A stretch of 17,526 bases of DNA from UBA9337 sp038331135 (GCA_038331135.1 JBBQOS010000021.1:1-17526), one strand, 5' to 3'; counted from the first letter of the stretch, positions 1-8,841 are shown. Program-made: numbers and translations. The notes: a model not told the origin generated them from the letters alone.

Positions 1-98
1 GGGGCGTTTTCAATATTATAAAAACGCAGGACAAAAGCGGAAGCCACGATTAAAAATAGCAAGACTAAATTGAGGATCCTTTTATTTTTGAATTTCAT
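1..98 (-). CDS. N-terminus of a membrane protein, probably a GT39-type glycosyltransferase (partial)
   Basis: Reading the minus strand from an ATG at 98 gives 32 codons with no stop before the window edge. The peptide starts with a short basic stretch (MKFKNKR), continues with a hydrophobic signal-anchor helix at about residues 8-24, and then reads LRFYNIENA followed by a partial proline codon. A first membrane helix followed by an LR-[FL]-Y-N-x-x-x-x-P motif is typical of the start of GT39/ArnT-like membrane glycosyltransferases, which move sugars from lipid carriers on the outer face of the membrane. The family call rests on that short motif only; the gene being real is better supported, because it has the right composition and faces a divergent promoter region. 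No ribosome binding site is visible; the leader is A/T only near the ATG. Confidence 0.6.
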   Translation of the reverse strand, partial: MKFKNKRILNLVLLFLIVASAFVLRFYNIENA

Positions 99-147
99 TT
101 TTTTATATTTATTTTTTAGTTTTTAACTGAATATATAATAACATTTT

Positions 148-176
148 TTGTGGAATAAATAAAGTTGTGGTATAAT
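148..176 (+). promoter_or_regulatory. Predicted sigma-70-type promoter for the long plus-strand gene run
   Basis: A -35 box TTGTGG (148-153) is separated by 17 bases from a perfect -10 box TATAAT (171-176). TGG directly precedes the -10, giving an extended -10 (TGnTATAAT). Transcription would start near 183, about 28 bases before the ATG at 211. The minus strand of the same spacer carries the -10-like words TATTAT (140 to 135) and TATATT (135 to 130) for the divergent membrane protein gene, but I see no convincing -35 for them. Confidence 0.65.
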
Positions 177-210
177 TAATTCATTATAAATAACTTCTTA
201 TTTTTTTGAT

Positions 211-1383
211 ATGGAAAATGAAATACCTAGCAAACCAAAAGGAAGAGAGCTACGGCGGCAGTATAATATAAAGAAAAAACAAAAAATAAATCCAGCTGAT
301 GGTAGCGATGGTAAAAAAATAAGTTCTGAAAGCAACAAAATTGCTAATTCTTTTAAAATTTTACGCCAACATTTGGAAAAGAAAAGAGATGCGGATGTGG
401 AAGAAATTTTAAATTCTGAGGAATTAAGTCCTGAGGAAAAAAAAATCAAAATAGATTTAATAAATCGAGAATTTGAAGAAAAAATTTCAGATGAGCAAGG
501 AGTTGAAAAATATAAGGATGTCTCTATCCCCTTGGAATTAAGTAAGGAAGATGAAAAAGAAAAAGCACAGCAGGAAATGAATGCCGACTTAGCGGCGGGC
601 CTAGCGGATGCTGTAATATTGAATAAGGATATGAATGATAGAATTGAAAATGAAGAAAATTCTGAACCTATTTTAAATGACTTAAGTCATGAAGAAATAG
701 GACATTCCAGTATTGTGGATGAGGGAAACTCCATAGAAGTTTTAAAAGATTTTAAATATGAAGAAAATGGTGAATTATCAATTGAGGAAAGAGTGGAATT
801 AAAGAGCATAGTTGCTGAAAAAATCATAGAAATAGAAGCAGCCTTGGAGAGGGTGGAAAATGAATTCGGATATTTTTTGGAGGGTCATTTGAAGGAACCT
901 AAATTTAATCATTTGATTCAAAAAGAAATTATTGCACTAGTGGAAAATTTAAAAAAAATAAAAAATATTATAAATATTGGTGATAATATAACTCATACAA
1001 CTAGCGAAGAAATTTTAAAATTAATTCATGAAACAGATGATTTGATTAAAATTTCAAATCCGAAAGAATGGGAGCAGGAGTTACTAAAATTTAAAGAAAG
1101 CTTAGAAAAAGAAAATATTGAATTTAGCCAAGAACAAAAAGAAAAAATATCAGTTGCGACTGAATTGTTCAAGAAAAAGAAATTTATAGAAACATTGATG
1201 GATAAAGCTGATTGGAGCGGTTACAGAGAAGCTGATAAAGAAGTGGCAATTGAGTTGGTTATCAAGGCTCAGTTGAGATTGGTTATGGAAAAAATGAAAA
1301 ATATTTTTAATACCGAGGAAATAAGTGAAAAAGCAATCGGTGAAATTTTTAATAATTTAAAACATAAAAAAATAAATAATTAA
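211..1383 (+). CDS. Unrecognised acidic, highly charged coiled-coil protein (390 aa)
   Basis: I do not recognise this protein. It is almost entirely charged and predicted helical, with no signal peptide or membrane segment, so it is probably cytoplasmic. The first 60 residues or so are basic and lysine-rich (KGRELRRQYNIKKKQK near the start). The centre, about residues 60-200, is strongly acidic and glutamate-rich. The C-terminal half, from about residue 200, has regular heptad-like spacing of I/L residues suited to coiled coils. The chosen ATG lies 28 bases after the predicted transcription start. The stop is one base from the ATG of the 1344-aa gene, so the two are almost certainly co-transcribed and translationally coupled; a shared task is likely. 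No cysteine-rich, nucleotide-binding or catalytic motif is visible. A structural or adaptor role is the most that can be inferred. Confidence 0.8.
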   Translation: MENEIPSKPKGRELRRQYNIKKKQKINPADGSDGKKISSESNKIANSFKILRQHLEKKRDADVEEILNSEELSPEEKKIKIDLINREFEEKISDEQGVEKYKDVSIPLELSKEDEKEKAQQEMNADLAAGLADAVILNKDMNDRIENEENSEPILNDLSHEEIGHSSIVDEGNSIEVLKDFKYEENGELSIEERVELKSIVAEKIIEIEAALERVENEFGYFLEGHLKEPKFNHLIQKEIIALVENLKKIKNIINIGDNITHTTSEEILKLIHETDDLIKISNPKEWEQELLKFKESLEKENIEFSQEQKEKISVATELFKKKKFIETLMDKADWSGYREADKEVAIELVIKAQLRLVMEKMKNIFNTEEISEKAIGEIFNNLKHKKINN

Positions 1384-1384
1384 A

Positions 1385-4300
1385 ATGAAAGCTAAAAAAA
1401 ATCCATTTGAATTAGGGGCAGAGATGGGCGCAGATATACTGGCTGAATTAGATACTCTCGAGCAAGGAGGAGTGGGGGGGGCTGAGGACATTAAAGATTC
1501 TGTTTTGGGAGATTGGAAAAATTCGAGATCTAAACTTGGCGCAGCTTTTGCTATGGAGATAGGAACATTGGAAGAGCAAGAAAATATTGAACCAAATTCT
1601 GAAGAAGGTTTAACTGCTGGAAGAAAAATAAAATTGATCAAGAAATTGAGAGCGGATATTTTTGAGATTATCGATAGGCCGGAATTTGATGAATATAGAA
1701 AAAAGACACCGAAGAAAGCCGAGAGAAAAAGAGGCTTAAGTAATGCTCAGAGATTAACTAAATACTCAAGGGTGATTTTAATGAACTCTAAGAAAATATT
1801 GAATGATAAGAAAAGCATTGATGAGCTGGATGAAGTTGAATTTGAAGCAATGAAATCGCTATTGGAATTATCTCAAAAGGCGCCTACTATGCAAGCTATT
1901 TTAAAAAAAATAGAAAAAAATAAAAAAGAAGAAATAAAAAAATCCCAAGAAGCTAGAGCATTAGATGAGCAAGAAGCACTCCAATTGGAAGAAGAGAGAC
2001 TTAAAGCTGAGGCAGAAGCGAAAAAAAATGAAGAAGTGGCTAGACTTAAAACAGAAAAAGAAGAAAAAATAAAAAAAATTAATGATGAAATAGAAAGAGA
2101 AAAAAAAGAAATTGAGGTTGCTAATGTGGCTATGGGCAAGCGTAAAGGAAAAGTTAATAATAAAATTTTAAATACAATAAAACTGCGTTTGGAAAAAATA
2201 GAAAAGCTTGAATTTGATAGAGATATGCTGGAAGCGGAAGATGTAGATTCGATAGGCGAGGTAAAAGGAAAAAAAGCTACACTTAAGAAATTAAGAAAAA
2301 AATCACAAAAAGCTACTTCTGTTGATAAGGGAGGACAATTTGAGGGGCTTTTGGAAAAAGACAATATAAATAATGGCGAGCAGATTTTTATGGAATCTGG
2401 TTCCAGAACTTCTAGGGTTGCGAGTATAAAAAAATGCAAAGATGGTTCATATATTATAGAAACTGAAACCTCTTACTATCGATTAAATATAGAGGAAGAG
2501 AATGACGAAAATAAGAAAGAATCGTTAACTCCTGAAGAACAAAGGGAAGTAATTAAATTTTTTGATAAAGACGTCTTGCCTACCTATAGAGCCAAGAGAG
2601 AAGAAAATAATTGGACTGGATATAGCGATGATGTAGCGGAGTTTTTACGTGTTCAGTTTGAGGAGACTGCTAAGGCCTTTAATTTTTTGGATGGTGATGA
2701 GAGTAAAATAAAAGAAGCCTGGAACTTGATAGCAGGTAGTGTACAAGAAAAAGTTAATGCGCTGGAAGCGGAAATTAAAAAAGAATCAGAACCAAAAACG
2801 AGCGCGAAAAAAGAGAGCTTTACATTGGAACAAATAACTGAAAAATTAAAAGCAGCTGGAGCAAGTGATGAAGATATGAAATATTTCTTTAATCTGCAAA
2901 AAAAAGATAGGGAGGAATTTTTATTATCTACTGATGAAAAACTGGCGTTTAGAATTGAGAAGTTAAGAGAAAAAAGGGAAGCAAATGAAAATATAATATC
3001 TGAGGCGGAAAAACTGGAGACCAATGAAAAATTAAAACGCTTTGGGGAATATATGAAAGCTATGCGAAGCACCTATCTCAATAAAGAGTATGAATTCAAC
3101 AAAACAACCTCAAAAATGAAAAGATTTTTTAGGATGGAAAAAGTTGACATGGGAAATGCTCAGGAGGAACTGGAAAGTTCAAAAAAAGACTATCAAGAAG
3201 CTGTGAAGAATTATTTAAATCTTATGGTGCAAATAGAGAAGCCAGGAGATGCTGAAGAAAGAAAAATAATTTATAGGTATGCTCAAATCGGAGAAGCTTT
3301 GCAGGTCATGGATGCCAAGGAAGATATAAAATTTGCACATCATCCAAATTTTGAGGCAACCAAAAGAGATTTTGAGGTAGGAGCTTTGAGTTTTATTGAT
3401 AAGTATAAAGAATTATTAGGAAAGCCACGAGAGTTATTGCAAAATAAAACCAAGTCTAAAACATTAGGTTTTGGTGGGGGCATGATTGCGGTGGGTGGAG
3501 CTATGGCTTTTGCGGCTAATTATATCCCTGGCTTAAGTGGCATAGCTAGAACATTAAGTGTTGCGATTGCGACCAAGGGTTTTTATGAAAGAGCTGAAAA
3601 TAAAGCCATAATTGAAAAAGAAGAATCCTTAGAAAAAGGGGCTGAAGAATTAGAAAAAAGACTTGAATATATAAATGATTTGGGGGCAAATGTGGATGAG
3701 GCTTTTAGAAGAGAGCTTGGATTAGCTGTTGATAATATTTTGGAAGAAGTTAAAAAAGAAAAAGAAGCAGTCGGAAAGAGAATGGCTTTATCTTTGGCCA
3801 AAGCTATTGCGGTAAGCACTATTTTTTATGAGGCAGGTCAAGCTGTTGGAGTATTTTTTAAGGGTATGCCAGGAACGGATCAATCGGCATCGGAAGAAAA
3901 TATCAAACAGCTATTTAAAAATGAAAATTCTTTTAATGGATTAAATATTCATACGCAAACTAATTTTCCTCCTGTTAATTCAGATTCTAACATAGTAGAA
4001 GACTTTAATTCGGCGGAATTACCAAAACCTTTAGTAGAGGAAGCTAATACTAATTCTACCAATGTGCCAGAAACTCCTTCTACTTTCGAACAAGAATCTT
4101 CTCTGGAGCAGAAGACATCTTCTAATCAAGAAGATTCTCCAACCCAAGAAAAAGTTCAAACAAGTGAATATAGCGGCATTGAATTAGACGAATCAGGACA
4201 GGGTTCAATCGAAATTATCGAAGGCAAGGGTATAAAAGATACTGTAGCAGCTTTATTGGCGAAAAATTATGAAAATTTAACCGAAGGGAAAATGGGTTGG

Positions 4301-5419
4301 AATCCGGATAAATATGCCAGTGTAGATGAATGGGCGCATAAAAGAGCAATTGGTATCGTGGGGGAATCTGAATATAATATTAATAAAGTTTCATTGGAAT
4401 CTCAGATTACTCTGGATATGAGCAACCCGGCTGATATAAAAATTGTTGATTTTGTCGATGGCCAAGATTTAGAAAGTGGAGCGAGTAATAAAGTGCAAAC
4501 TGAAAATATTAAAACAGTTTCAAATGAATTTCAAAGTGCTAAAGATGAGATTGAGACTTCAGCTAACCCTGAAATTAAAACTGAGGAAATTGCTAATATA
4601 GAAAAAATGAATCAGAATGTGGAGGATATTCGAAATGAAATTTTGTCAGGAGAAACAGCTGATCAAGAAACCGTCGAAACCGTCAAGGATATCCGAGAAA
4701 ATGTAGCCAAGCTGGAAACGCAAGCCGCTCATCGCATAGGAATTAACCCAAAACATTACGCTGAAATAAATCATATGTCCACCGCCGAATTTATTGCTGA
4801 AGCTAAAAGAGTAGATAGTATAGTGCATGGGGGAGGAGAGGACTCTATGGATGTGGCAACGAGTAATTTACCAGTAGGTACTGTCTTTGGAAATGACGAA
4901 ATGGCTAATTCTAGAATGGGGAGAGTATTAAATTATCTTGTAAGAGACGGAAAGATAGAAAATCCGAACCAGAGTATCGCTGAAACTTTAAGAAGCGTAA
5001 ATGAATCAGATTTTATGGGTGCAATCAGAACTTACGAAGGAACTTTTGGAGCTATTTCCGAAAAAGGCGATTTGGCTATGTCATTAGATGAAAATGAAAT
5101 GTATAGTGAATATATGAGCGCGCTTATCCAGTCAGAACTTAAAGATATGATAGGTAATAATGCTGGAGAGGGGAAAATTATGAAAGAATTGGCAGCTTTG
5201 AGGGGAGTTTCTATGGGAAGTCTGTCTGATAATGAATTATTGATGTCTTTTAAGGAGGCAACAAAAAATAGCGTAGGCAATGTAGTTTATAAAGACAGTG
5301 AAACAGTTGGCAAATATATTTTAACCAGTATCAGAAGAGCCTGTGAGATTGGAGAAATAGATAAATTAAAAGAAAATATCTCTAAAATAGATATTTCCAA
5401 CCTGCAAAAAGCTGCTTAA
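1385..5419 (+). CDS. Very large coiled-coil protein with two hydrophobic segments, function unknown (1344 aa)
   Basis: This is the longest gene in the window, and I cannot assign it to a family. In order: a charged N-terminal part; a long K/E-rich coiled coil at roughly residues 165-310; a small beta-rich patch at about 330-367 (ESGSRTSRVASIKKC and following); further helical, charged sequence to about 690; a glycine- and alanine-rich hydrophobic stretch at about 693-730; a charged 70-residue helix; a second hydrophobic stretch at about 800-828; a Ser/Thr/Gln/Pro/Glu-rich linker at about 893-930; and a C-terminal part of mixed helical character with no catalytic motif I can name. Two membrane passes would place both ends on the same side. 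Its position one base after the 390-aa gene and upstream of the ATPase and pilin genes fits a scaffold of an envelope machine, but that is inference. The start is the first ATG after the upstream stop. Confidence 0.8.
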   Translation: MKAKKNPFELGAEMGADILAELDTLEQGGVGGAEDIKDSVLGDWKNSRSKLGAAFAMEIGTLEEQENIEPNSEEGLTAGRKIKLIKKLRADIFEIIDRPEFDEYRKKTPKKAERKRGLSNAQRLTKYSRVILMNSKKILNDKKSIDELDEVEFEAMKSLLELSQKAPTMQAILKKIEKNKKEEIKKSQEARALDEQEALQLEEERLKAEAEAKKNEEVARLKTEKEEKIKKINDEIEREKKEIEVANVAMGKRKGKVNNKILNTIKLRLEKIEKLEFDRDMLEAEDVDSIGEVKGKKATLKKLRKKSQKATSVDKGGQFEGLLEKDNINNGEQIFMESGSRTSRVASIKKCKDGSYIIETETSYYRLNIEEENDENKKESLTPEEQREVIKFFDKDVLPTYRAKREENNWTGYSDDVAEFLRVQFEETAKAFNFLDGDESKIKEAWNLIAGSVQEKVNALEAEIKKESEPKTSAKKESFTLEQITEKLKAAGASDEDMKYFFNLQKKDREEFLLSTDEKLAFRIEKLREKREANENIISEAEKLETNEKLKRFGEYMKAMRSTYLNKEYEFNKTTSKMKRFFRMEKVDMGNAQEELESSKKDYQEAVKNYLNLMVQIEKPGDAEERKIIYRYAQIGEALQVMDAKEDIKFAHHPNFEATKRDFEVGALSFIDKYKELLGKPRELLQNKTKSKTLGFGGGMIAVGGAMAFAANYIPGLSGIARTLSVAIATKGFYERAENKAIIEKEESLEKGAEELEKRLEYINDLGANVDEAFRRELGLAVDNILEEVKKEKEAVGKRMALSLAKAIAVSTIFYEAGQAVGVFFKGMPGTDQSASEENIKQLFKNENSFNGLNIHTQTNFPPVNSDSNIVEDFNSAELPKPLVEEANTNSTNVPETPSTFEQESSLEQKTSSNQEDSPTQEKVQTSEYSGIELDESGQGSIEIIEGKGIKDTVAALLAKNYENLTEGKMGWNPDKYASVDEWAHKRAIGIVGESEYNINKVSLESQITLDMSNPADIKIVDFVDGQDLESGASNKVQTENIKTVSNEFQSAKDEIETSANPEIKTEEIANIEKMNQNVEDIRNEILSGETADQETVETVKDIRENVAKLETQAAHRIGINPKHYAEINHMSTAEFIAEAKRVDSIVHGGGEDSMDVATSNLPVGTVFGNDEMANSRMGRVLNYLVRDGKIENPNQSIAETLRSVNESDFMGAIRTYEGTFGAISEKGDLAMSLDENEMYSEYMSALIQSELKDMIGNNAGEGKIMKELAALRGVSMGSLSDNELLMSFKEATKNSVGNVVYKDSETVGKYILTSIRRACEIGEIDKLKENISKIDISNLQKAA
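4667..4684 (+). repeat. 9-bp exact tandem duplication inside the 1344-aa gene
   Basis: GAAACCGTC occurs twice in direct succession and in frame, encoding Glu-Thr-Val twice (residues 1095-1100). It keeps the reading frame, so the protein gains three residues. Confidence 0.85.
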
Positions 5420-5422
5420 AAA

Positions 5423-5442
5423 TTTAAAATTATAATTTTAAA
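5423..5442. repeat. Perfect 20-bp A/T palindrome between two genes
   Basis: The 10-base half TTTAAAATTA is followed directly by its exact reverse complement. As RNA it would form an 8-bp A-U stem closed by a TATA loop. It lies between the stop of the 1344-aa gene and the ATG four bases further on. It has no G/C in the stem, so it is not a classical terminator. It could slow RNA decay, be a binding site for a dimeric protein, or be a chance product of the AT-rich composition. Confidence 0.5.
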
Positions 5443-5446
5443 AAAT

Positions 5447-5749
5447 ATGAATGAAAAAAAACAAGACAAAATCAAAGAAGATATTATGCAATACTTGGGC
5501 TTAAGTAAATTATCTCAAGATAAGCAAGATGAAATCTTGGCTAAAATTGGAGAAATTATTTTAAAAAAGATATTTATTGAAACTGTGGATAAATTGGGAG
5601 AAGAAGATCGATTGGCATTTGAAAAAATGCTCAAAGAAGGATCAGATGCTGACAGTATAGAAAAATTTCTCAATACAAAAATAGAAAATTATGATATGAT
5701 AATAAATAGAATAGTTGAAGAAGTCAAAAATGACATAAAAAATAGTTAA
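5447..5749 (+). CDS. Small helical protein resembling the DUF5663 family (100 aa)
   Basis: The protein is all-helical, charged and lacks a signal or membrane segment. Its pattern is a start of the type QYLGLSKLSQDKQDEIL, then a helix with LAKIGEIILKKIF, then EEDRLAFEKML, then a C-terminal FLNTKIENYDMIINRIVEE. From memory this matches DUF5663, a family of short proteins common in Patescibacteria whose function is unknown; I cannot run the profile. The KI-x-N-[FY]-D-x-I-I segment near the end is the part I find most characteristic. It lies 27 bases after the 1344-aa gene and 91 bases before the next gene. Members like this often sit beside genes for envelope or pilus-type machinery, but that is recollection and not evidence of role. 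Confidence 0.75.
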   Translation: MNEKKQDKIKEDIMQYLGLSKLSQDKQDEILAKIGEIILKKIFIETVDKLGEEDRLAFEKMLKEGSDADSIEKFLNTKIENYDMIINRIVEEVKNDIKNS

Positions 5750-5768
5750 AAATTTAATTATATTTTAA

Positions 5769-5828
5769 AGTTAAGCTATTTAGAGAGGATAGTCCTATTC
5801 AAATAGTGCGGATTACCGCAAATTAACT
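5769..5828 (+). ncRNA. Candidate structured leader RNA: compact three-way junction
   Basis: The stretch folds on paper into three helices meeting at one junction. P1 is AGTTAA (5769-5774) with TTAACT (5823-5828). P2 is CTATTT (5776-5781) with AAATAG (5801-5806), carrying an inner stem AGGA (5786-5789) with TCCT (5793-5796) around a TAG loop. P3 is TGCGG (5807-5811) with CCGCA (5816-5820) around an ATTA loop. Joining bases are only G5775 and A5821-A5822; P2 and P3 abut directly. It ends 12 bases before the ATG of the 152-aa gene, so it could act as a leader element, an RNA processing site or a small RNA. I match it to no known riboswitch: purine, preQ1, c-di-GMP and hammerhead core sequences are absent. 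Chance pairing in AT-rich sequence remains possible. Confidence 0.4.
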
Positions 5829-5840
5829 GAATAAAAAAAT

Positions 5841-6299
5841 ATGCCTGATGAAAAAATAATAAAATCAAATTTGGAGCCATTTAACGATAACGATCTTGAT
5901 GCGGCTAATAAATTTGGACATGTTAAAAAAGATGGTCTTGAATTGGGGGAGAATAAAAAAGAATCCGTTTCTTTGGCGGTAGAAAAAGAAAGTCCCAAGG
6001 AAATAGTAGGCGCAGAAAAGGATTCCTCTTATGATGAAATTCTTTCTAAAATTTCTACAAGTTCAAATGGCTCTGATGACGATGATATTAAAAATGATTC
6101 CGCCGAAGTTTCTTTAAAAATTGACGCGGAAAGTCAAATTCAGCATTTGTTAGATTTGGCAACAACTAAAGGAGTAGTACATGCTGTTAAAGTTGCCAAG
6201 CATATGGATGATAACTATATTTTAGATATGTTGCATGATAAAATGATTTCAGAAGAGTTTCATAAAACATTGGTGGAAAAGAATTTTGTAACAGAGTAA
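5841..6299 (+). CDS. Small conserved-looking protein upstream of the secretion ATPase, function unknown (152 aa)
   Basis: The N-terminal 90 residues are charged, acidic and probably disordered (rich in S, D, E, K). From about residue 94 the sequence becomes an ordered helical domain: QIQHLLDLATTKGVVHAVKV, then AKHMDDNYILDMLHDKMI, then a last short helix. The segment with TKG-x-x-HAVKVA and DDNYILDMLHD looks like a conserved core; I recall similar small proteins directly before VirD4/TraG-type ATPase genes in Parcubacteria genomes, but I cannot name a family. There is no signal peptide or membrane segment. The gene follows a possible structured leader and ends 32 bases before the ATPase gene, which makes a role as a cytoplasmic accessory of that ATPase plausible. 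Confidence 0.75.
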   Translation: MPDEKIIKSNLEPFNDNDLDAANKFGHVKKDGLELGENKKESVSLAVEKESPKEIVGAEKDSSYDEILSKISTSSNGSDDDDIKNDSAEVSLKIDAESQIQHLLDLATTKGVVHAVKVAKHMDDNYILDMLHDKMISEEFHKTLVEKNFVTE

Positions 6300-6331
6300 T
6301 TTTTTATAAAAATAAAGAATAAAAAATAAAA

Positions 6332-8824
6332 ATGCTAGATTTTAATTTGATATTAGTTTTTTTGATGATTGCGTTGGGCGCTACCGCTTTTTTCAGCGGA
6401 TTATTTTTAGTGGTGCGCAGTTTTTTTCGTTTTCGTATTCAAATAAATCATTCTATGAATATGGATTTGGAAGTTGTGCGAGTAGCTAAATTGAGCAAAA
6501 AAGATAATAATTCCAATGGCAGTGGACAGGGAGGAGAATTTTGGAAGGAAGAAATTGGTGCGATGGAACAGTTGTTAACCTCTTTATCCAAAATTAAGAT
6601 AAGTCAATCTTTTTTTAGGAGTTTCTTTTATGACACACCTTGTGTTTCTTTTGAGATAGCTAATCCTTCGAACAGCGAGGAAATATTTTTTTATGTGGCG
6701 ATTGCGAAAAAATTTCGAGGTACTATTGAAAAGCAAATTCATAGTTATTTCCCCAGTGCTTCTATAGAAAAAATTTCTGATTATACTATTTTTTCGCCTG
6801 GAAGTTTTACTGCTTCGGCTGTTTTGGAATTAAAAAATAAATTTGCTCTGCCAATTAAAACTTATGAGAATATGAATATTGACCCACTCAATGAGTTGTC
6901 TAATTCTTTGAGTAAATTTAGAACCGAAGAAGAGGGTGCGGCTGTACAGTTAGTTATTGCACCAGCCAAAAGAGGTTGGCAAACGCTGGGTAAAACAATT
7001 GCTCACAAAATGCAACAAGGCAAAAGATTGAAAGATGTACATAGCAATTCAATAATTTCAAAAGTGGGCAGTGATATCAGTAAAGGAGCTGGTGATTTTG
7101 TTAATACTATGATATCTAGCAACAATAAATCTGGTGGAAACGATATGGAAAGAAGAGAAAATATTCAGCTTACCCCAGAGGAGCAAGAGCTTATTAAGTC
7201 GATAGAAAACAAGTCGAGCAAAGCAGGTTTTATGGTTAATATTAGACTTTTAGCTTCAGCCGGATCGCAACAAAGAGCTGATGAAATATTGTCACAAATA
7301 GAAAATTCTTTTTCTCAATTTGAAAATTATGGAATAAATTTCTTTAAAGTTAAAAAAAGGGTTCGAAGCAAAGGTGTTTCTTTTGATTATATTTTTAGAA
7401 ATTTCAATGAAGACAACGCTATGATTTTGAATACTGAAGAAATTGCCAGCATCTTTCATTTTCCAATTTCTACCACAGAAACTCCCAAAATTAAATGGCT
7501 AAAAGCGGGCGCCGCTCCACCACCTATCAATATTCCCCATGAAGGAATATTGCTGGGCTATAATGATTATCGAGGTGAAAAAACCCCCATTAGGATATCT
7601 GATAGTGACAGAAGAAGACATCTTTATACTATTGGACAAACTGGAGTTGGAAAATCTCATTTTCTTCAAGAAATGGCCAAACAAGATGTGCGCAATGGAA
7701 AAGGAGTTTGCTTTATCGATCCGCACGGAGATGCTATCGAGGATATTTTAACAGCTGTACCCAAAGAAAGAGCCGATGATGTAATTATATTTAATCCAGC
7801 CGACAGCGAGAGACCACTTGGAATTAATATGCTTGAATATAGCCGACCCGAAGAAAAAAGTTTTGTTATCAATGAAATGATTGGTATCTTTGATAAGTTA
7901 TATGATCTAAAGCAAACGGGCGGTCCAATGTTTGAACAGTATGCTAGAAATGCCATGCTTTTAATTATGGAGCATCCTGAATCAGGTTCAACTTTAATGG
8001 AGATACCTAAAGTTTTGGCAGATGAAGAATTTAGAAAAATGAAATTAACACATTGTAAAAATCCCGTAGTGAGAGATTTTTGGATAAAAGAAGCAGAAAA
8101 AGCTGGAGGAGAAGCCGCTTTGGCTAATATGGTGCCTTATATCACATCTAAACTCACCACCTTTATTTCAAATGATTTAATGCGTCCGATTATTGCTCAG
8201 CAACATAGCGCTTTGGATTTTAGAAAAATAATGGACGATGGAAAAATATTATTAATTAATCTTTCCAAGGGAAGAATTGGAGAGATCAACAGCCATCTCT
8301 TGGGAATGATCATAATTGGAAAAATTTTAATGGCCGCGCTTTCTCGAACTGATATGCCAGAGGATGAAAGGAAAGATTTTTATCTCTATATAGATGAGTT
8401 TCAAAATGTAACCACTAATTCAATATCTCAAATTCTTTCTGAAGCTAGAAAGTATAGATTAAATTTAATTATTGCTCATCAATTTATCGGTCAGCTCAGT
8501 GATGAAATCTCAAAGGCTGTCTTTGGAAACGTGGGATCAATGTGTGCTTTTCGAGTGGGACCGGAGGACGCTGATTTTTTAGAAAAGCAATTTGAACCAA
8601 TTTTTTCAGCGAGTGATTTAATCAACGTAAGTAATTATAGCGGATTTGCCAAGCTTTTGGTAAATAATGACACGACAAAACCTTTTAATATAAAAACTTA
8701 TCCGCCCAAGGAGGGTAACAAAGAAATACCGGCCTATTTAAAGGAGATGTCTCGCTTGAAATATGGAAGAGATGCAAGTATAGTTAATAGGGAGATAATG
8801 GATAGGACTAAGCTTAGAATTTAA
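6332..8824 (+). CDS. VirD4/TraG-type (VirB4-like) secretion ATPase with N-terminal membrane helix (830 aa)
   Basis: A hydrophobic helix at residues about 4-30 anchors the protein, followed by an arginine-rich cytoplasmic stretch (RSFFRFRI). Residues about 90-400 form a family-specific region. The motor follows: Walker A GQTGVGKS at 435-442 in the context HLYTIGQTGVGKSHF, then FIDPHGD, then IIFNPAD, and Walker B LYIDEFQNV from residue 685 with the catalytic Glu at 689. A later stretch, IIAHQFIGQLSDEI, is the usual post-Walker-B signature of the TraG/VirD4/HerA-FtsK superfamily. Such hexameric ATPases pump DNA or protein at the inner membrane or drive pilus assembly. The VirB2-like pilin gene follows by 17 bases, which supports a secretion or conjugation-like machine. 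No relaxase or VirB6/8/9/10 gene is in the window, so the substrate cannot be told. Full length; no missing motif seen. Confidence 0.9.
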   Translation: MLDFNLILVFLMIALGATAFFSGLFLVVRSFFRFRIQINHSMNMDLEVVRVAKLSKKDNNSNGSGQGGEFWKEEIGAMEQLLTSLSKIKISQSFFRSFFYDTPCVSFEIANPSNSEEIFFYVAIAKKFRGTIEKQIHSYFPSASIEKISDYTIFSPGSFTASAVLELKNKFALPIKTYENMNIDPLNELSNSLSKFRTEEEGAAVQLVIAPAKRGWQTLGKTIAHKMQQGKRLKDVHSNSIISKVGSDISKGAGDFVNTMISSNNKSGGNDMERRENIQLTPEEQELIKSIENKSSKAGFMVNIRLLASAGSQQRADEILSQIENSFSQFENYGINFFKVKKRVRSKGVSFDYIFRNFNEDNAMILNTEEIASIFHFPISTTETPKIKWLKAGAAPPPINIPHEGILLGYNDYRGEKTPIRISDSDRRRHLYTIGQTGVGKSHFLQEMAKQDVRNGKGVCFIDPHGDAIEDILTAVPKERADDVIIFNPADSERPLGINMLEYSRPEEKSFVINEMIGIFDKLYDLKQTGGPMFEQYARNAMLLIMEHPESGSTLMEIPKVLADEEFRKMKLTHCKNPVVRDFWIKEAEKAGGEAALANMVPYITSKLTTFISNDLMRPIIAQQHSALDFRKIMDDGKILLINLSKGRIGEINSHLLGMIIIGKILMAALSRTDMPEDERKDFYLYIDEFQNVTTNSISQILSEARKYRLNLIIAHQFIGQLSDEISKAVFGNVGSMCAFRVGPEDADFLEKQFEPIFSASDLINVSNYSGFAKLLVNNDTTKPFNIKTYPPKEGNKEIPAYLKEMSRLKYGRDASIVNREIMDRTKLRI

Positions 8825-8841
8825 TAATTATATATAAAAAT

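Noticed and set aside
1873..3819. Long open frames on the minus strand opposite the 1344-aa gene (for example 1873-2439 and 2653-3072)
   Set aside because: They are rich in Ser/Phe/Leu/Ile, the usual antisense image of a Lys/Glu-rich coiled-coil gene, with no motifs and no promoter.
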